From assembly GCF_035222485.1 (NCBI RefSeq), contig NC_085922.1, positions 325,001 through 389,000 on the forward strand: a stretch of DNA of 64,000 bases. Reading direction: 5' to 3'. Below the pieces are notes generated by a model that made no database searches, was not told the origin of the DNA, and saw nothing but the letters and a program-made list of their open reading frames with translations. Positions 33,720 to 45,396 of this stretch are shown piece after piece. The DNA is from Podospora pseudoanserina (Eukaryota; Ascomycota; Sordariomycetes; Sordariales; Podosporaceae). Every line of letters starts with the position of its first letter. Position 1 is the stretch's first letter. A program made the translations under genes and the position numbers.

Positions 33720-34544
33720 GGGATTGCTGTTGGGGGTCATGGTAACCCGCTGGTATAGATGATCGTGTGGCTAGGAGGAAGATGATGGAAGCACGTTACC
33801 GCACAGACAGGTGGGGGAAGCAAGGCAGGGGATGGAGGCGAATAAAGTGACGGGATCTCATCTTGTTTGTCTGTGATAGTCCCAGCCTAAGCGCATAAAT
33901 GCCGCCCATTGAAAGTCCTATTCTGAAAAACATGAACACGGGAAAGGGCACCTTACCGACTTTATGTATGCATGGTCCTCTGCCCAGCAGCCTAAGAGTC
34001 CACTTCTTGATTCACACTGTGAAGGATGCATTGCATCGCCTCACTTTTTCTTTGGTGAGCCTCATTGACAAGATAGGTAAATTTCTCAGTCATCGATCAT
34101 TGCATCTGCCATCTCTTGAACACTAACAGTTCACTTAATTGCATGTAATTTTTGTTGGAAACCAGATAGATAGTAGGAGGGGCCTAGAGGTACCTACCTC
34201 CTAGATACCTATCTGCACACCGGAACAAGGGGAAGCCCATTCCCAGTCTCAATCCATCATCGTGGCTCATCGCGGCTGCAAAAACAGCCCGAAAATGTGG
34301 CCCAACACAGGAAGGCCAACTGCAGTCGGGCGGGATGTGAACGAACCAATCACCTACGACAGTCACATGAAGTGTTTGTCCAATATGTTCCGCTGTCTTT
34401 CCGGGTCGGCTGGGCACCTTGCTGGTACGGTCTCTATATGGCCGAAAAAAAACCTCTTGGTATGCATCGAGGCCTGCAATTGCGCACTATGCAACTCATA
34501 GCAGATTGCTGATCCATCACCTTCAGTCTTACAAATACCCATTT

Positions 34545-34607
<63 letters not shown>

Positions 34608-34761
34608 CTCTTCTCTCCTCTTCTATCTTTTCCCTCTCCAACACTCGTTGCCAACCTACCGAAGGTAGTCAGCTTTTCTTTTCCAGTGTCATCTTTCTCG
34701 GCCTATTTGCCTGGCCTGCCTCTGTCTCTTGGGCTTTACAGGCCTCTCTCATCGTTACACA
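33720..34761. other. intergenic stretch
   Basis: No supported gene. The 5' leader region of the dynamin-like gene contains the CT microsatellite listed next. Confidence 0.45.
34549..34602. repeat. (CT)27 microsatellite
   Basis: 54 bp of perfect CT dinucleotides, 160 bp upstream of the dynamin-like start codon and probably in its 5' untranslated region. Pyrimidine tracts are common in fungal promoters, and length variation could affect expression. Confidence 0.98.
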
Positions 34762-37259
34762 ATGGTGGCTTTCGAGAGTGAGGTCCTGAGCAAGCTATGC
34801 TCCCAGGATCAGCTCGAACTCCTTGACGCCATCGATCAGCTTCGCTTACAGGGGATCAACAACTATGTTTCCCTTCCTCAAATCATCGTGTGTGGAGATC
34901 AATCTTCAGGCAAAAGCTCCGTGCTACAGGCCATCTCGGGGGTGTCGTTCCCAGTCAATGGAAACCTCTGCACTCGCTTTCCTACCGAGTTAGTTTTGCG
35001 CCGGACACCCCACGTAAGCGCCAAAGTATCTATCGTCCCAAGCGACTCTCGGACCGAATCTGAACAGGCTTCGCTGCGTGGATTCCAGGAACACCTAGAC
35101 GACTTTGCGGGTCTCCCCAAGCTGATCGACGAGGCTAAGCTTGCGATGGGCATTTCAACACATGGTAAAGCCTTCGCCAAAGACATCCTCAGGGTTGAAA
35201 TCACAGGTCCTGACCGTCCGCACCTCACCATCGTTGATCTGCCTGGTCTCATTCACTCTCCGACAAGGCAGCAGTCGGCCTCCGATGTTGAGCTTATCCA
35301 AGAAGTTGTGCAGGGCTATATGAACGAGCCCAGGTGCATTATCTTGGCTGTCGTCTCTGCCAAGAATGACTTTGCCAACCAGGTGGTCCTCAAGCTGGCG
35401 CGTGCCGTGGACAGCATTGGTAGTCGGACATTGGGGGTCATCACAAAGCCCGATGACTTGACCCCAGGATCTGACCGTGAAGCTCTTTATCTATCTCTCG
35501 CAAGAAACCAGCAATTCGAGTTTCGCCTTGGCTGGCACGTACTGAGGAATATGGATTCTGAGAAAGGCACTTCAACTCTGGGTGAGCGTGATGCCAACGA
35601 AGCAGAGTTCTTCCGCAAAGGTTCCTGGACCGGGTTGCTTTTTTCTCATCTCGGCATTTCCAACTTGAGGACTCGTCTCAGCAAGGTTCTTCTGGGACAG
35701 ATTGCAGCTGAACTCCCGAGCTTGCTGAGCGAGATTGACGAAAAGTTCAAAGCCTGTCAACTTCAGCTCGAAACGCTCGGCCAACCCAGAGATTCGCCTG
35801 ACGAACAAAGACGGTACCTCCTTCACCTAAGCCAGGCGTTCCAGGCTTTAGTTACGGCTTCAACGAGCGGCAGTTACAACGGCGAGTTCTTCGAGGACGC
35901 AATGACAGCGGTTGGATATAAACAGCGCATCCGAGCTGTCATCCAAAACCTCAATGAAGTGTTCGCCGAGGAGTTGGCAAAGGCGGGGCATTTTCGGGCC
36001 ATTGGGGATTTTGAGTCAACATCAAACCTCGGGGCTTCGCTCAAACCACAGCAGGTGACGAGGGATGAATTTTTGAACCACATTGAGAAGGTGATTCGGA
36101 GAACCCGTGGACGGGAGCTGCCGGGCACGTTCAACCCACTGGTTGTTGTGACGCTTTTTCATGAGCAATCTCAGCACTGGGGACAGGTTGCTCGCCAGCA
36201 TGTCGAGAAGATGTGGCGAGCTGCTGGTCGCTTTCTAGAGTTGGTCATCGATCACATTGCAGACCGCTCAACCTCTCGTGGGCTGAAGAACGAGATCTCC
36301 GGGCCTGCCATGCAAAGAATCAGGAAGGAAGTAGCCGACAAGACCGCCGAGCTGGTTGCCCCGCATCAAAAGGGTCATCCCATCACATACAACCATTATT
36401 TCACCGAAACGCTCCAGAAGGTCCGGCGCGAGAGGGACTCCAAGAGGACAGCGAGAATTCTTCGTAACTTCTTCCAGATTTCTGACACAAATGATTTGAC
36501 CAGCGTGCCGATTGCGCATCCTGACTCGGGCGATGTTGCTACGTGGGATATCCAGAGCTTGGTTACGTCCCTTGCCGACACCAACGAGCCAGATATGTGC
36601 CGCTTTGCAGCCAAGGAAGCTTTGGATTGCCTGAACGCCTACTATAAGGTGAGAGCTTGCACTCTCCCTCTCTCCCCTATATTCACCTCAAGTAAAATTT
36701 TTAACGGTCGACGTCATCACTTTTTTAGGTTGCCTTGAAACGTTTCGTTGATGATGTTGCTGTTGAGGTCATTGAGACAAAGCTCATCTCTGTTTTGCAC
36801 GACATTCTTTCCCCACTCGGCGTGTATGAGATGTCAGCCACGCTGATTTCTCGCATCGCGGGAGAGTCCGAAGAGAATCGCGCCGAACGTGAACAGCTTA
36901 CCAAACAGCTTGATGTCTTGCGAAACGGTCTTGAGACTTGTAAGAGGTTCGCGGGGTTTCGGGCCAGTGATGGTAAGCTTGATGTCTCATGTTTGTATTC
37001 GAGTCCACCGTGTGCTTTGTTTCTGACTCGCTTCTCAGACTCAGTATTTGTGTCTATCAAGGCAGCTGGCAATTCCCCTATGACTGGTGACTACGATAGC
37101 GACATGGAATCTCTGGTGAAGATAGAAGAAACCGATGCACAGCGAGAACGGGAAACATGTTCTGTGAGGTCACCACCCATCTCGCTAGAAGAGCCAGAAC
37201 CGGGACCGGAAGTAGAGCTTGAGCCGGAGCCGGAGCCGGAGCCGGAGCCAGAAGAGTAA
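34762..37259 (+). CDS. dynamin-like GTPase (Mx/Vps1-type)
   Basis: Three exons, 34762-36648, 36729-36972 and 37039-37259, with introns of 80 and 66 nt, give 783 residues. GTPase motifs are G1 GDQSSGKS (45-52), G2 within CTRFPT (70-75), G3 DLPG (159-162) and G4 TKPD (228-231). A dynamin middle/stalk region follows, and a GTPase effector domain starts near 630 (VALKRFVDDVAVEVIETKL) and ends with the helical REQLTKQLDVLRNGLE. No PH domain is present. The tail is acidic with a run of EP repeats. It belongs to the expanded Pezizomycotina Mx-like dynamins rather than the single-copy Vps1/Dnm1, which are more conserved. Likely role: membrane remodelling or, by analogy with Mx, defence; unproven. Confidence 0.93.
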
Positions 37260-38047
37260 AACTCGTCTCCGCGAGTTCAGAACAAGAAAAGGGTTAGGAG
37301 GGCAGGGAAGATATATTATTAGAGTCACAGTGCTGGGCGTCGAATATCACGCAGGTGGAGGACAAACTGGAGCTACTAGTGATGCGGAATGGTGACTCGG
37401 GAAGTGATTTCAAAACAATGGGAGTTTTAGCAGTTCTTCTAATGGGATCCTATGCATTTGCCATGGCTCATCCAATCCGAGCCGATAGAGTGTCTAGGTT
37501 GAGACATATAATCCGCGCTGCTCAATGTTAAAGAGTTTACTCGTGGCGAAAACTCCCTACCCACACTCTTCAAGGCTGTTCTGAAAAGTCATGTTACCCA
37601 GGGTAAATGAAAGCCGTTTTACAGTCCCAGAGGTAAATGATGCTGCTCATACGTAGGAACCGTGGACCTGTTTACTCCATACGTATCATCAATGATGCTT
37701 CAAACCCCGGTGAATCCTGCCCTGAAACGCCGGGCACGATTGGCTGGATCATGTATGCTCTCTTGGCCTGGATACCTTCCTCTTCAAGACTTGGTTTCGA
37801 CTGATTCTGTCACATGTACCGGGTACCAGGTCGTTTTCTTGATATGACACTCTCACGATTTTCATGTTGACTTTCCAGAAGCAACGCGTATCAAGCCGAG
37901 AAATGCGCGCTAACAGAGTTGGCCAGCTAGGCAGCAAGCAGCCCCACCCCACACAACCAACCATTGCTAACCATGATCTGTCAAGCCTCACAAAACAACA
38001 CTTCACTTGCCCGAACAAGGCTCTTCCAGCTTGTCGAGTAGCTCATC
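37260..38047. other. intergenic stretch
   Basis: No supported gene. Confidence 0.4.
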
Positions 38048-38956
38048 ATGAGTCTCATTGCTGCCCGCACTCGGGCTCAAAGAAAGCAGCTCGCCGGCAG
38101 CGCAAGCGGCACAGAAATCCATCTCGCTGGTGAGACAGAAACACCAGCCCCACCACTGCCATCCCAACCCGCAGCAAAGCCCAACATCACAGCCCTCCCC
38201 ACCAAACCACCAATCAGCCTGACGCGTCTACCACGCGACGACCACAACCTCCTCCTCAAAAAGCAACACTTTCTCCAAAAATACGCGATCACCGTCCCCA
38301 GAACCCTCAAGCGGAATGCGCCCCACGCCGTCTCAGCAACACTCGTCTTTGCCCAGCAAGAGGCCGGCACAGCCGTGTGTATTCACCCCTCGGGCCTCCT
38401 ACTAACATGTGCACACTGCGTAGCGGGGGACGAGACTGAGTTGGATCTGGAAAAGGTCCACTGGCTTCTCTTCGCGTCTGGCAGGGCTGTGTCTGCCAAG
38501 TGTCTGGCGTGGGATTCGCAGAGGGACCTTGCGCTGTTGCAGGTCACCGCGGCTTCAGCAACAGTGCCTGGGGATCTCCCAGAAGGCGTTTCTTTCCCAT
38601 CAGTGACACTAGCAGATGGGGCACCCCAGCTCGGGGCAGGCTTGGTCTGTATTGGCCACCCTGGCAGTGAAGACCTCGAAGCCAGTGAGGCGGGAGTATC
38701 GACGGGGTATGATGTGCTGCATCTTAGCAGCGGGTCATTCTGCGGGTATGCCGAGGGACAGGATGTGCAGGACAACTCTGAGATTGGGGCGTTGCAGCAT
38801 GATTGTTGGACGTATTGGGGCCACAGCGGCGCTCCGTTGTTGGACGCCAGGACGGGGAAGCTTGTTGGGATGCACTCTTCTTGGGATGATGAGACTGGTA
38901 TGAGGAGGGGGGTTGCGCTGGAGGCGATCAAGATGTTTTTGAAGGCACGTGTTTGA
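38048..38956 (+). CDS. trypsin-like serine peptidase (cytosolic, no signal peptide)
   Basis: Single exon, 302 residues. A Pro-rich N-terminus (1-60) precedes a chymotrypsin-fold domain with the full triad: His123 in LLTCAHCV, Asp160 in SQRDLALL and Ser260 in WGHSGAPL. The region fits the Trypsin_2 type of domain. No secretion signal or membrane helix is seen, so it should act inside the cell, unlike classical trypsins. DegP-type PDZ domains are absent. The protein ends soon after the catalytic domain. Function is unknown; similar fungal proteins are uncharacterised. Confidence 0.87.
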   Translation: MSLIAARTRAQRKQLAGSASGTEIHLAGETETPAPPLPSQPAAKPNITALPTKPPISLTRLPRDDHNLLLKKQHFLQKYAITVPRTLKRNAPHAVSATLVFAQQEAGTAVCIHPSGLLLTCAHCVAGDETELDLEKVHWLLFASGRAVSAKCLAWDSQRDLALLQVTAASATVPGDLPEGVSFPSVTLADGAPQLGAGLVCIGHPGSEDLEASEAGVSTGYDVLHLSSGSFCGYAEGQDVQDNSEIGALQHDCWTYWGHSGAPLLDARTGKLVGMHSSWDDETGMRRGVALEAIKMFLKARV

Positions 38957-39004
38957 AGACGGTTTGTCCGTGATAGATCATGTCGTTTATATCATTCACA
39001 GTTT

Positions 39005-41013
39005 CTACGAGCTTCCCCCCCCCTCGTCAAGGTTCATGTTGTGTTCCCAAAGAAAGTTGTCCAGGGATGCTGCTTGCAGGAGGTCAAATTCAGTGTTAAG
39101 CAAGTCGAGGCTGTCCTCAAATGGCGCTGTCGTTGTTCTTTCATGCCTCGATATCCCTTCCGAGAAACGACTAGTCTGGTCTGCAGTTGAATCGTCGATG
39201 CTGAACAGATCACCATCGCGATCGTAGTGAAGAAGAGATGTTGGCTCCTCTATGTAGACAGGTGCGTTGTTGGCCTGAATCAGCGGCGTACTGTCAGATT
39301 GGACCATAATGTTGTCTGATGTGTTTGGAACCACGCCCGTATAGTCCGGTAAGTTTGACCATAGAACACTTGACTCAATCGCGGCGGTGGTAATAGGATC
39401 AAGTGAGTGATAACTCTGAACGGCTTCTATGTGGTTAGAAGTGGTGAAAGAAGCCTCAGGCGCAGTCTGTTGATCCTGCTGCGTGGTTGTGTCGGCCGTC
39501 AGGTCCATCAAGGCCGAAGTGCTGTATTCCTGCGTATCCGTACTGCTTAGTGGTGCCCACGCAAGGTCAGGCTCAGAGACAGTTTGAAGAAGCTGTGGGT
39601 TCTCCTGTAAGGGCGAAGGCGCAGCGGTGCGCTGAGTGTGTCCTCTTGGAGAAGCCCAACGGTCATAGATTCTGGCGACGAATGTTTGAAGGAGTTGTCT
39701 TTCTTGCATCACCCCCAGATGGAATCCGAGACTCTCTCCTGTCTCTCGAATAATGTCTGAACCTCGCTGGTTGAAAAATTCCAGAAACGAGCTGAGGTCC
39801 TCTGATATCGGTGTTTCTGGAAAAACAATGTCCCAGATTGTATACCACTGGCTCTCAAGGGAGAGCTTTGGGTTTGCTCTATTTTCCCTGAGCGCCTTCT
39901 GCTGTAGCTCAGATAGCCACTTGGCCTGAAAGACAACCTTGTCGCATGGTTGATCCCGTTTATAGTGTAGGTCCAATTCCCCGGCATTTTCAAACTCCGC
40001 GCCACACCGAACACAGTAACTTCTGCAATGGCTTCTCCTCAAATGTTGTTTGACGTCCCGAATTCTCTTTAGCTTGTACCGAAAACATTCTTTCCAATGA
40101 CTGGAATCCTCTTTCCAGAAAGGACACGCCAGCAAACGGCTCGGCGAATCTGCATCTGATGGTGTCGGTTTGGGGCGAGGACCACATCTACGCCGCTCTT
40201 CCGGGTTTTCATCGCCAGAATCATCGTCGAGCTCTGAGTGTAGCCGTTTTCTTGATGACCCTGTTGCGCCACTTCGTTGCTTCTGGCTTTCATCTCGTTT
40301 GTCCGGCTCCGCCCCTGCACTAGACCCTGACTCACTTGCAGAGTTTTGGTATTCTCTTTTCCACCCCTCATAACCCCGCTCAAGAGCGGCCAAAAATACA
40401 CTATTGGTGTTTGTCTCCAACAGCTGAGTCCACATCTGAGAGGGTGGAAGGATATCCCAGGGATCGTAGGTCTCAAGGGGATCTGAATCATCTTCCCACT
40501 CCGAGTTTCCTATGTCCTCGTGGTCGGTCAACGGAGTCGTTGTCGAGCTGCCTCTAGATATTGGCGAAGGGAACCCACTTGACGAAGGATAAGATGGAGT
40601 GCGTGGGCTAAACGTCTTATATGTGGCTGTTGAAGCTGATGGGGAGACATTTTCAGAAGCCGAGGTTGATTCGGGTGACTCGCTCATATACTGGGCCAAA
40701 GCTTGTGTACCGTGTGATTCTGATGGGAGTTGTGAGTTGAATTTCGCGTCATAGGGTTCGGGCTCCCTACAACCTCTTACCCAGCATTTTTCAACTGGAC
40801 AGTGCACACAGAGCACGTGCTGACACGATACTTCCATGCAAACCAATGCTACAGTCGGTACCATCATACCAAATCCACAGCGGCACTACTGCGTGTCAGC
40901 GGTGTTTCTGTTAACCGCAAACAATTGAGACGTCTCGATTGTCACCAAGCCTAGCTCAGATATTGCCAACTACTCACACAAGCCCAAAACTCCTCCATGT
41001 CCTCGGTAGGCAT
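39005..41013 (-). CDS. zinc-finger protein with fungal C2H2-type region
   Basis: Exons 41013-40978 and 40885-39005 with a 92-nt intron give 638 residues. The first exon encodes only MPTEDMEEFWAC. Splicing joins it to CRCGFG and a Cys-rich N-terminal cluster (SCQHVLCVHCPVEKC) that looks like a zinc-binding knuckle. Residues about 60-250 are Ser/Pro-rich and disordered, with a likely nuclear signal (SSRKRLHSE) and an acidic patch. A central region, ACPFWKED then CRSYCVRCGAEF and LDLHYKRDQPC, is the degenerate C2H2 block common in fungal proteins of this kind. The C-terminal 250 residues are acidic and Thr/Asp-rich, like an activation region. Probable nuclear regulator. Confidence 0.82.
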
Positions 41014-41940
41014 CTTGTCGGTGAGGTACCTATGTCGCCTTGCAGCTTTCTCAAGTCAGCATGAGATGTTGTCTAAATCGTTGTTCCCTTGTTTTGGCGG
41101 ATTATAGATATCGGAAATTCTGATTCCAGATCTCAAGCCTGGTGGTATACCGTATAACCATGAAAGTTGCTGGTGTCGTCACTAACGATTTATAACGACT
41201 TATCACAGTTCAGAGTCCTAATTTTTATTGGCCTTTGCCATCGCTCAGCTTCAGGTGGCGCGACCTGCATGAGTAGTAGCAGGTCAAGAGCACAGTTGTG
41301 CTCTTCGTTAGCAGATCGGATGAACCAATCATTTTTAGTGTTTGATTCAACTCTTATGGGGTGTGCATTTCCATGTTCCTAACTGGATACACGAAAAGTC
41401 TACCCCCGAAATGGAGGAAAACAAAGTCTTGGGTCTATCAACAGTGCAACGATAGTATCACTTGCAGGTCTGGCTCATTGAGGGAGGGGGGTCGATTCAG
41501 GGGTATGCTCAGGGGCTAGACCCACTGTTTATTATCTCCTCGTCCTGGCCTCAATGGGTGAAAGGACCCAAGACCGAGTGGTTGGTCATGCGCTGACATG
41601 TAGCAAGGGTGAAATCCAATATTTCTTTAGATAAACCCAACTATCCTCAATTTGTCCGTGTTGGGAAACCGTCCATGATGATGGCGGAATTCTGCAACCC
41701 TAACCCGAATGCAAAGACTTTGTTTGCAAAGGCGGGGTACTCGCGTCATTCAGTGGTGGATTTGTCAGTGACCCAATAGGAACGCCTCGCATCACTTGAC
41801 ATCGACCTATATAACATGATCCATCCTGATCAAGAACACATAGTCCACCGTGTCACACCACCTGTACTCACGTATATCAGCATCTGATTTCCAGATTTCT
41901 TCTTCTCGAGCCTGTTCCCCCTAACAGCTTAATCGCAACC
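41014..41940. other. intergenic stretch
   Basis: No supported gene; divergent promoter region between the zinc-finger and oxidoreductase genes. Confidence 0.45.
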
Positions 41941-43022
41941 ATGGCATCCACTATCCCCACGACAATGAAAGCGCACATCTACACCAACACCTCACCAACA
42001 TTAGAGGCCAACCTCTCCATCTCAACATCAGTCCCAACTCCGACTGTATCTGGACCCAATGAACTGCTGATTCAAGTCTTGTCAGCATCCATCAACCCAG
42101 CCGACCACAAAGTCCCAGAGTTGCCCAGCCCTGTCCGGCGGCTAGTCATCAAGACGCCTGCCACCCCTGGCATGGACTTTTGTGGCCGTGTGGTTCAAGC
42201 TGGGACAAAGGTTGACTCAATCGCACTAGGAGATATAGTATACGGTCGCTTGGGGCCTAAACAGCATGGATCTCTCGGAGAGTACATCATCGCGCCAGCC
42301 AACGTTGTTGCCGTCCTTCCCAAGGAGGGTGTGACAGTCGACGAGGCGGCTGCCATTGGAGTGGCAGGACTGACTGCGTACCGTATGTCCCGCTTTTTCC
42401 ATTTAATATCACCCATCTCACTGACAACTATCTTGTAGAGGCAATCCAGCCCAATGTCAAAAAGGGCGACAAGATTTTCATCAACGGTAGCTCGGGTGGT
42501 GTCGGCTCCTTTGCCGTGCAAATCGCCAAGGTTTTGGGCTGTCACGTCACCGCCTCATGTTCACCGGCCAAGGCCGAGCTCGTCAAATCGCTGGGTGCCG
42601 ACGAGATCATCGACTACACCACCACAGACGTCTGCGAGTACTTGCGTGCCAAAGGAAAGGTATTCGCGCAGGTTCTGGACAACGTGGGCACGCCCGACAA
42701 CCTGTACAAAGCGTCTGATGACTTCCTCATTGCAGGCGGGAAGTTTGTACAGGTTGGGAGCCCGTTGTCGCTCGGCGCGCTTCGATCCGCGGCCTCCAGG
42801 GCGCTGCTGCCGTCTTTCTTGGGAGGGGGCAAGAGCAAGTACGAAGTTTACACTATTCAGGATTCTGCGGAGGACCTAAAGGTGCTGGGGCAGTGGATCA
42901 AGGAGAAGAAGATCAAGGTTGTGATTGAACAGACGTATGAATTTGAGGATGTGCCGAAAGCCTTTGCCAAGTTGAGGACAGGAAAGAGCGCGGGGAAGCT
43001 GGTGATCCATGTTGGAAAGTGA
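41941..43022 (+). CDS. MDR-family NADPH:quinone oxidoreductase-like protein
   Basis: Exons 41941-42382 and 42439-43022 with a 56-nt intron (GTATGT donor, CTGACAAC branch, phase 1) give 341 residues. The N-terminal GroES-like domain has SASINPADHK and TPGMDFCGRVVQAG. The nucleotide-binding domain has INGSSGGVGSFAVQIAK, the AxxGxxG-like motif of quinone oxidoreductases. The zinc-ligand residues of alcohol dehydrogenases are absent, placing it in the zinc-free quinone oxidoreductase/reticulon-4-interacting-like branch. Length matches the family. It probably reduces quinones or enones with NADPH in cytosol or mitochondria. Confidence 0.92.
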
Positions 43023-43920
43023 GCTTATTTATGTCTCTGACGCGATCATCGGGGTGGCTCTGGCCGTCGTTTTGCGTTGTTTGTTTCAATTACGTGGTAC
43101 ATATACGAAGTGATGGTCTTCTTCATCAACGCAAGACGGATTTCCCTCGTATATTCTATTTTATCATAGTGGACTTTACCTTACTCCAGACACAAGATGC
43201 CTACAGTTCCTCGCTAGTACAGCACAACAGTGTTACAAGAGGCAACCACGACAGATCGACAAAGTGTGACAACGCTTAATAAACTACCTGCGTCAGCTGA
43301 AGCCTTCAATTTACACTCGGCAAATGGACTTGTCCCAAACACGCAAGCCTAGCCGAAGTAGAGCTTATTCATCCCATAGCCTCACCTGCACCACTGAAGT
43401 TATTTGGCTCTGAGAGCTGTACCTGGAATGACAGTCACCGCTCTTCTTCATGGGAGCGAAGTCAGCAAAGCACACGGAAGGGCGTGGCAAGTGGTATTCG
43501 CCTACTTGCCTATTTATGCCAAAGTCGCCTCTGGTCAGATATCGTCGTAGCACAACTACACAGGCCTTGTCCTCGGTCTCCGAGGGTGAAGCATCGGAAC
43601 GTGCTTCGGTTGGTTAGTTATCCCTATCATGACCCAACTTTACCGAGTCTATTGGTCACCACATGGAAGTATGATTTCACTAGGGTCTCCTTTTCATGGA
43701 AGCTTTTCCGCGGCCCGGGGATGTGACAAAATTTCTCTGTGGAGAGGGAAGTCGCTTTGAGGGGCCACACAATGAAGAAAGACTAAAGAATGTGAGGAAG
43801 GCAGCCCGGAAAACTGCATAAATGCCACCTTCTTTACCCTCCCCCTCCCTAGACTGTCTACTCCTCTTCATCCAATACAGTACTTACCAGACATAACACG
43901 ACAATCACCAATTCTTCAGA
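43023..43920. other. intergenic stretch
   Basis: No supported gene. The last 200 bp have the look of a promoter and pyrimidine-rich leader for the cysteine-rich secreted gene. Confidence 0.45.
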
Positions 43921-44413
43921 ATGCTCGCGCAAAATTTCCTCCTGCTCATCGCAGCCAACCTCGTGGCATCCATTCCCACCCTCGATAACTCCCCCAAGCC
44001 CATCAACCTCGAGGCAACCGAGCTGCAGCGTCGGTCCGCCTGCGCAGTTGCCGGCGTAGTCAACGGCCAGTGTGGCCGCTACTACCGCGGCACCGGCTGC
44101 AATGACATGATCAATGCCATTGACCCTGGCGTACGACCCAGTCTCTTCTCGCCCTCCTGTCCATCAAACATTCGGAAGCTGATATCGTTGAAAACAGAGA
44201 TGCAGCGGCACCTGCTACTCCTCGGGCGATGCCATCGCCAGCATCAAAGCGTCCGGTGACGGCACCTACGGCACAAACTGCCAGGTCTTTTACGACTCCA
44301 ACTGCCAGAACCCCATCGGCCAGACCGGAAACACCATCACTGGGGGAGGAAAGTGCTATACGCCGTCTGACGGTCGCACCGGTCATAGCATGCTTTGCTG
44401 GTACCGCTGCTGA
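43921..44413 (+). CDS. small secreted ten-cysteine protein
   Basis: Exons 43921-44130 and 44198-44413 with a 67-nt intron (GTACGA donor, AACAG acceptor, phase 0) give 141 residues. A signal peptide (MLAQNFLLLIAANLVAS) is followed by a propeptide-like segment up to a dibasic-like LQRRSAC. The mature domain of about 100 residues holds ten Cys, enough for five disulphides, and many Gly, Tyr and Ser. The spacing (SACAVAG, GQCGRYY, GCND, RCSGTCY, NCQVFYDSNCQ, KCY, LCWYRC) suits a compact, stable extracellular protein such as an antimicrobial or effector-type molecule. No named family recognised. Confidence 0.82.
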
Positions 44414-45396
44414 ATGGAGTTGGGAGACTGTATACCACTGGCATTCGCTTTTTTTTTTCTTTCGGAGGGAGCCACATAGGTATGCGACAGGAGGGAGTGG
44501 AAGTGGTAAGAGGGGTGGTTGGAGATGATACACGAGCAAAACAGGTGACAGAAAAGACCGGAATGCGAAGAGATGGGTCCCACAGTGATTCGGCTTTGAA
44601 GTAGCCCGATACCTACCTATCTACTTACCTACCTACCTACCTAGGTAACTATGGGGTTGGGGTTATCAAATAAAGAAAATACATTCGTTTTGCGGCAGTT
44701 CCTACACTTTGGAATCTGTCATGTCCAAGCGGTGATGCATGTGCCTCTTCTCTGCGAGCCACATGGCTCTTTGATGCCTGCAATTTCTCTCTCTGTACAA
44801 TCGGTCCTTATCATTTCCCTCGAAAGTATCGTCCGTCGTTCACGAAAGATGGTGAATATTCGAATTATGTGCAGGGCCCTAATGTGAGTCCGACTCCCCC
44901 AGACCAGGACGGTTAAATCCTGGACTTGCCGGAAGTCAAAAACATGCTCATACTATGAGAATGTGGCAGCACTTGTATTGATGTTCTGAGTGCCAAAGAG
45001 ACGTCGTCGTCAAATGTGGATACATTTTGTCCCCTCCTAGTGGATGGAGGCAGTTGCGTCACTGTGGGCCTAGCGCAGCACACCCCTGTGCACACTCACC
45101 CACTCCAACGAAACAGCTCGATGAGAAAGCATTCAATTGACCCCGTGAAAGCCTGACCAGAGACAAGAAAAGAACAGCTGAGATACAGAATCCATATGCC
45201 ATGTCCTGTCGTAACCCATGCCTGTGACAAAAAAAAAAAGCCAAATGAAAACCGCCTGGAAAGTTATTCAGTGTGGTATGGACGGAAGCTGAATGTTCGA
45301 CCCCGCCCTTGAACCGTTCTTCCCATTTTTTGATGCCCAATTACCGACATCCGCCTCAATATCGCCTCATCGAACCACCGCCCTCCACGTAGTCGC
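44414..45396. other. intergenic stretch with a tetranucleotide tract
   Basis: No supported gene. Contains an imperfect (CTAC)n tract at about 44610-44644. Confidence 0.5.
44610..44644. repeat. (CTAC)n microsatellite
   Basis: About eight CTAC units with a few changes, ending in CCTAGGTAAC. Similar short CTAC/GTAG patches occur near 34180 and 57450-57570. Confidence 0.8.

Noticed and set aside
44610-44644. CTAC tract considered as a telomere-like or CRISPR-type repeat
   Set aside because: The unit is four bases, imperfect and without spacers; it does not match TTAGGG. It is a plain microsatellite.
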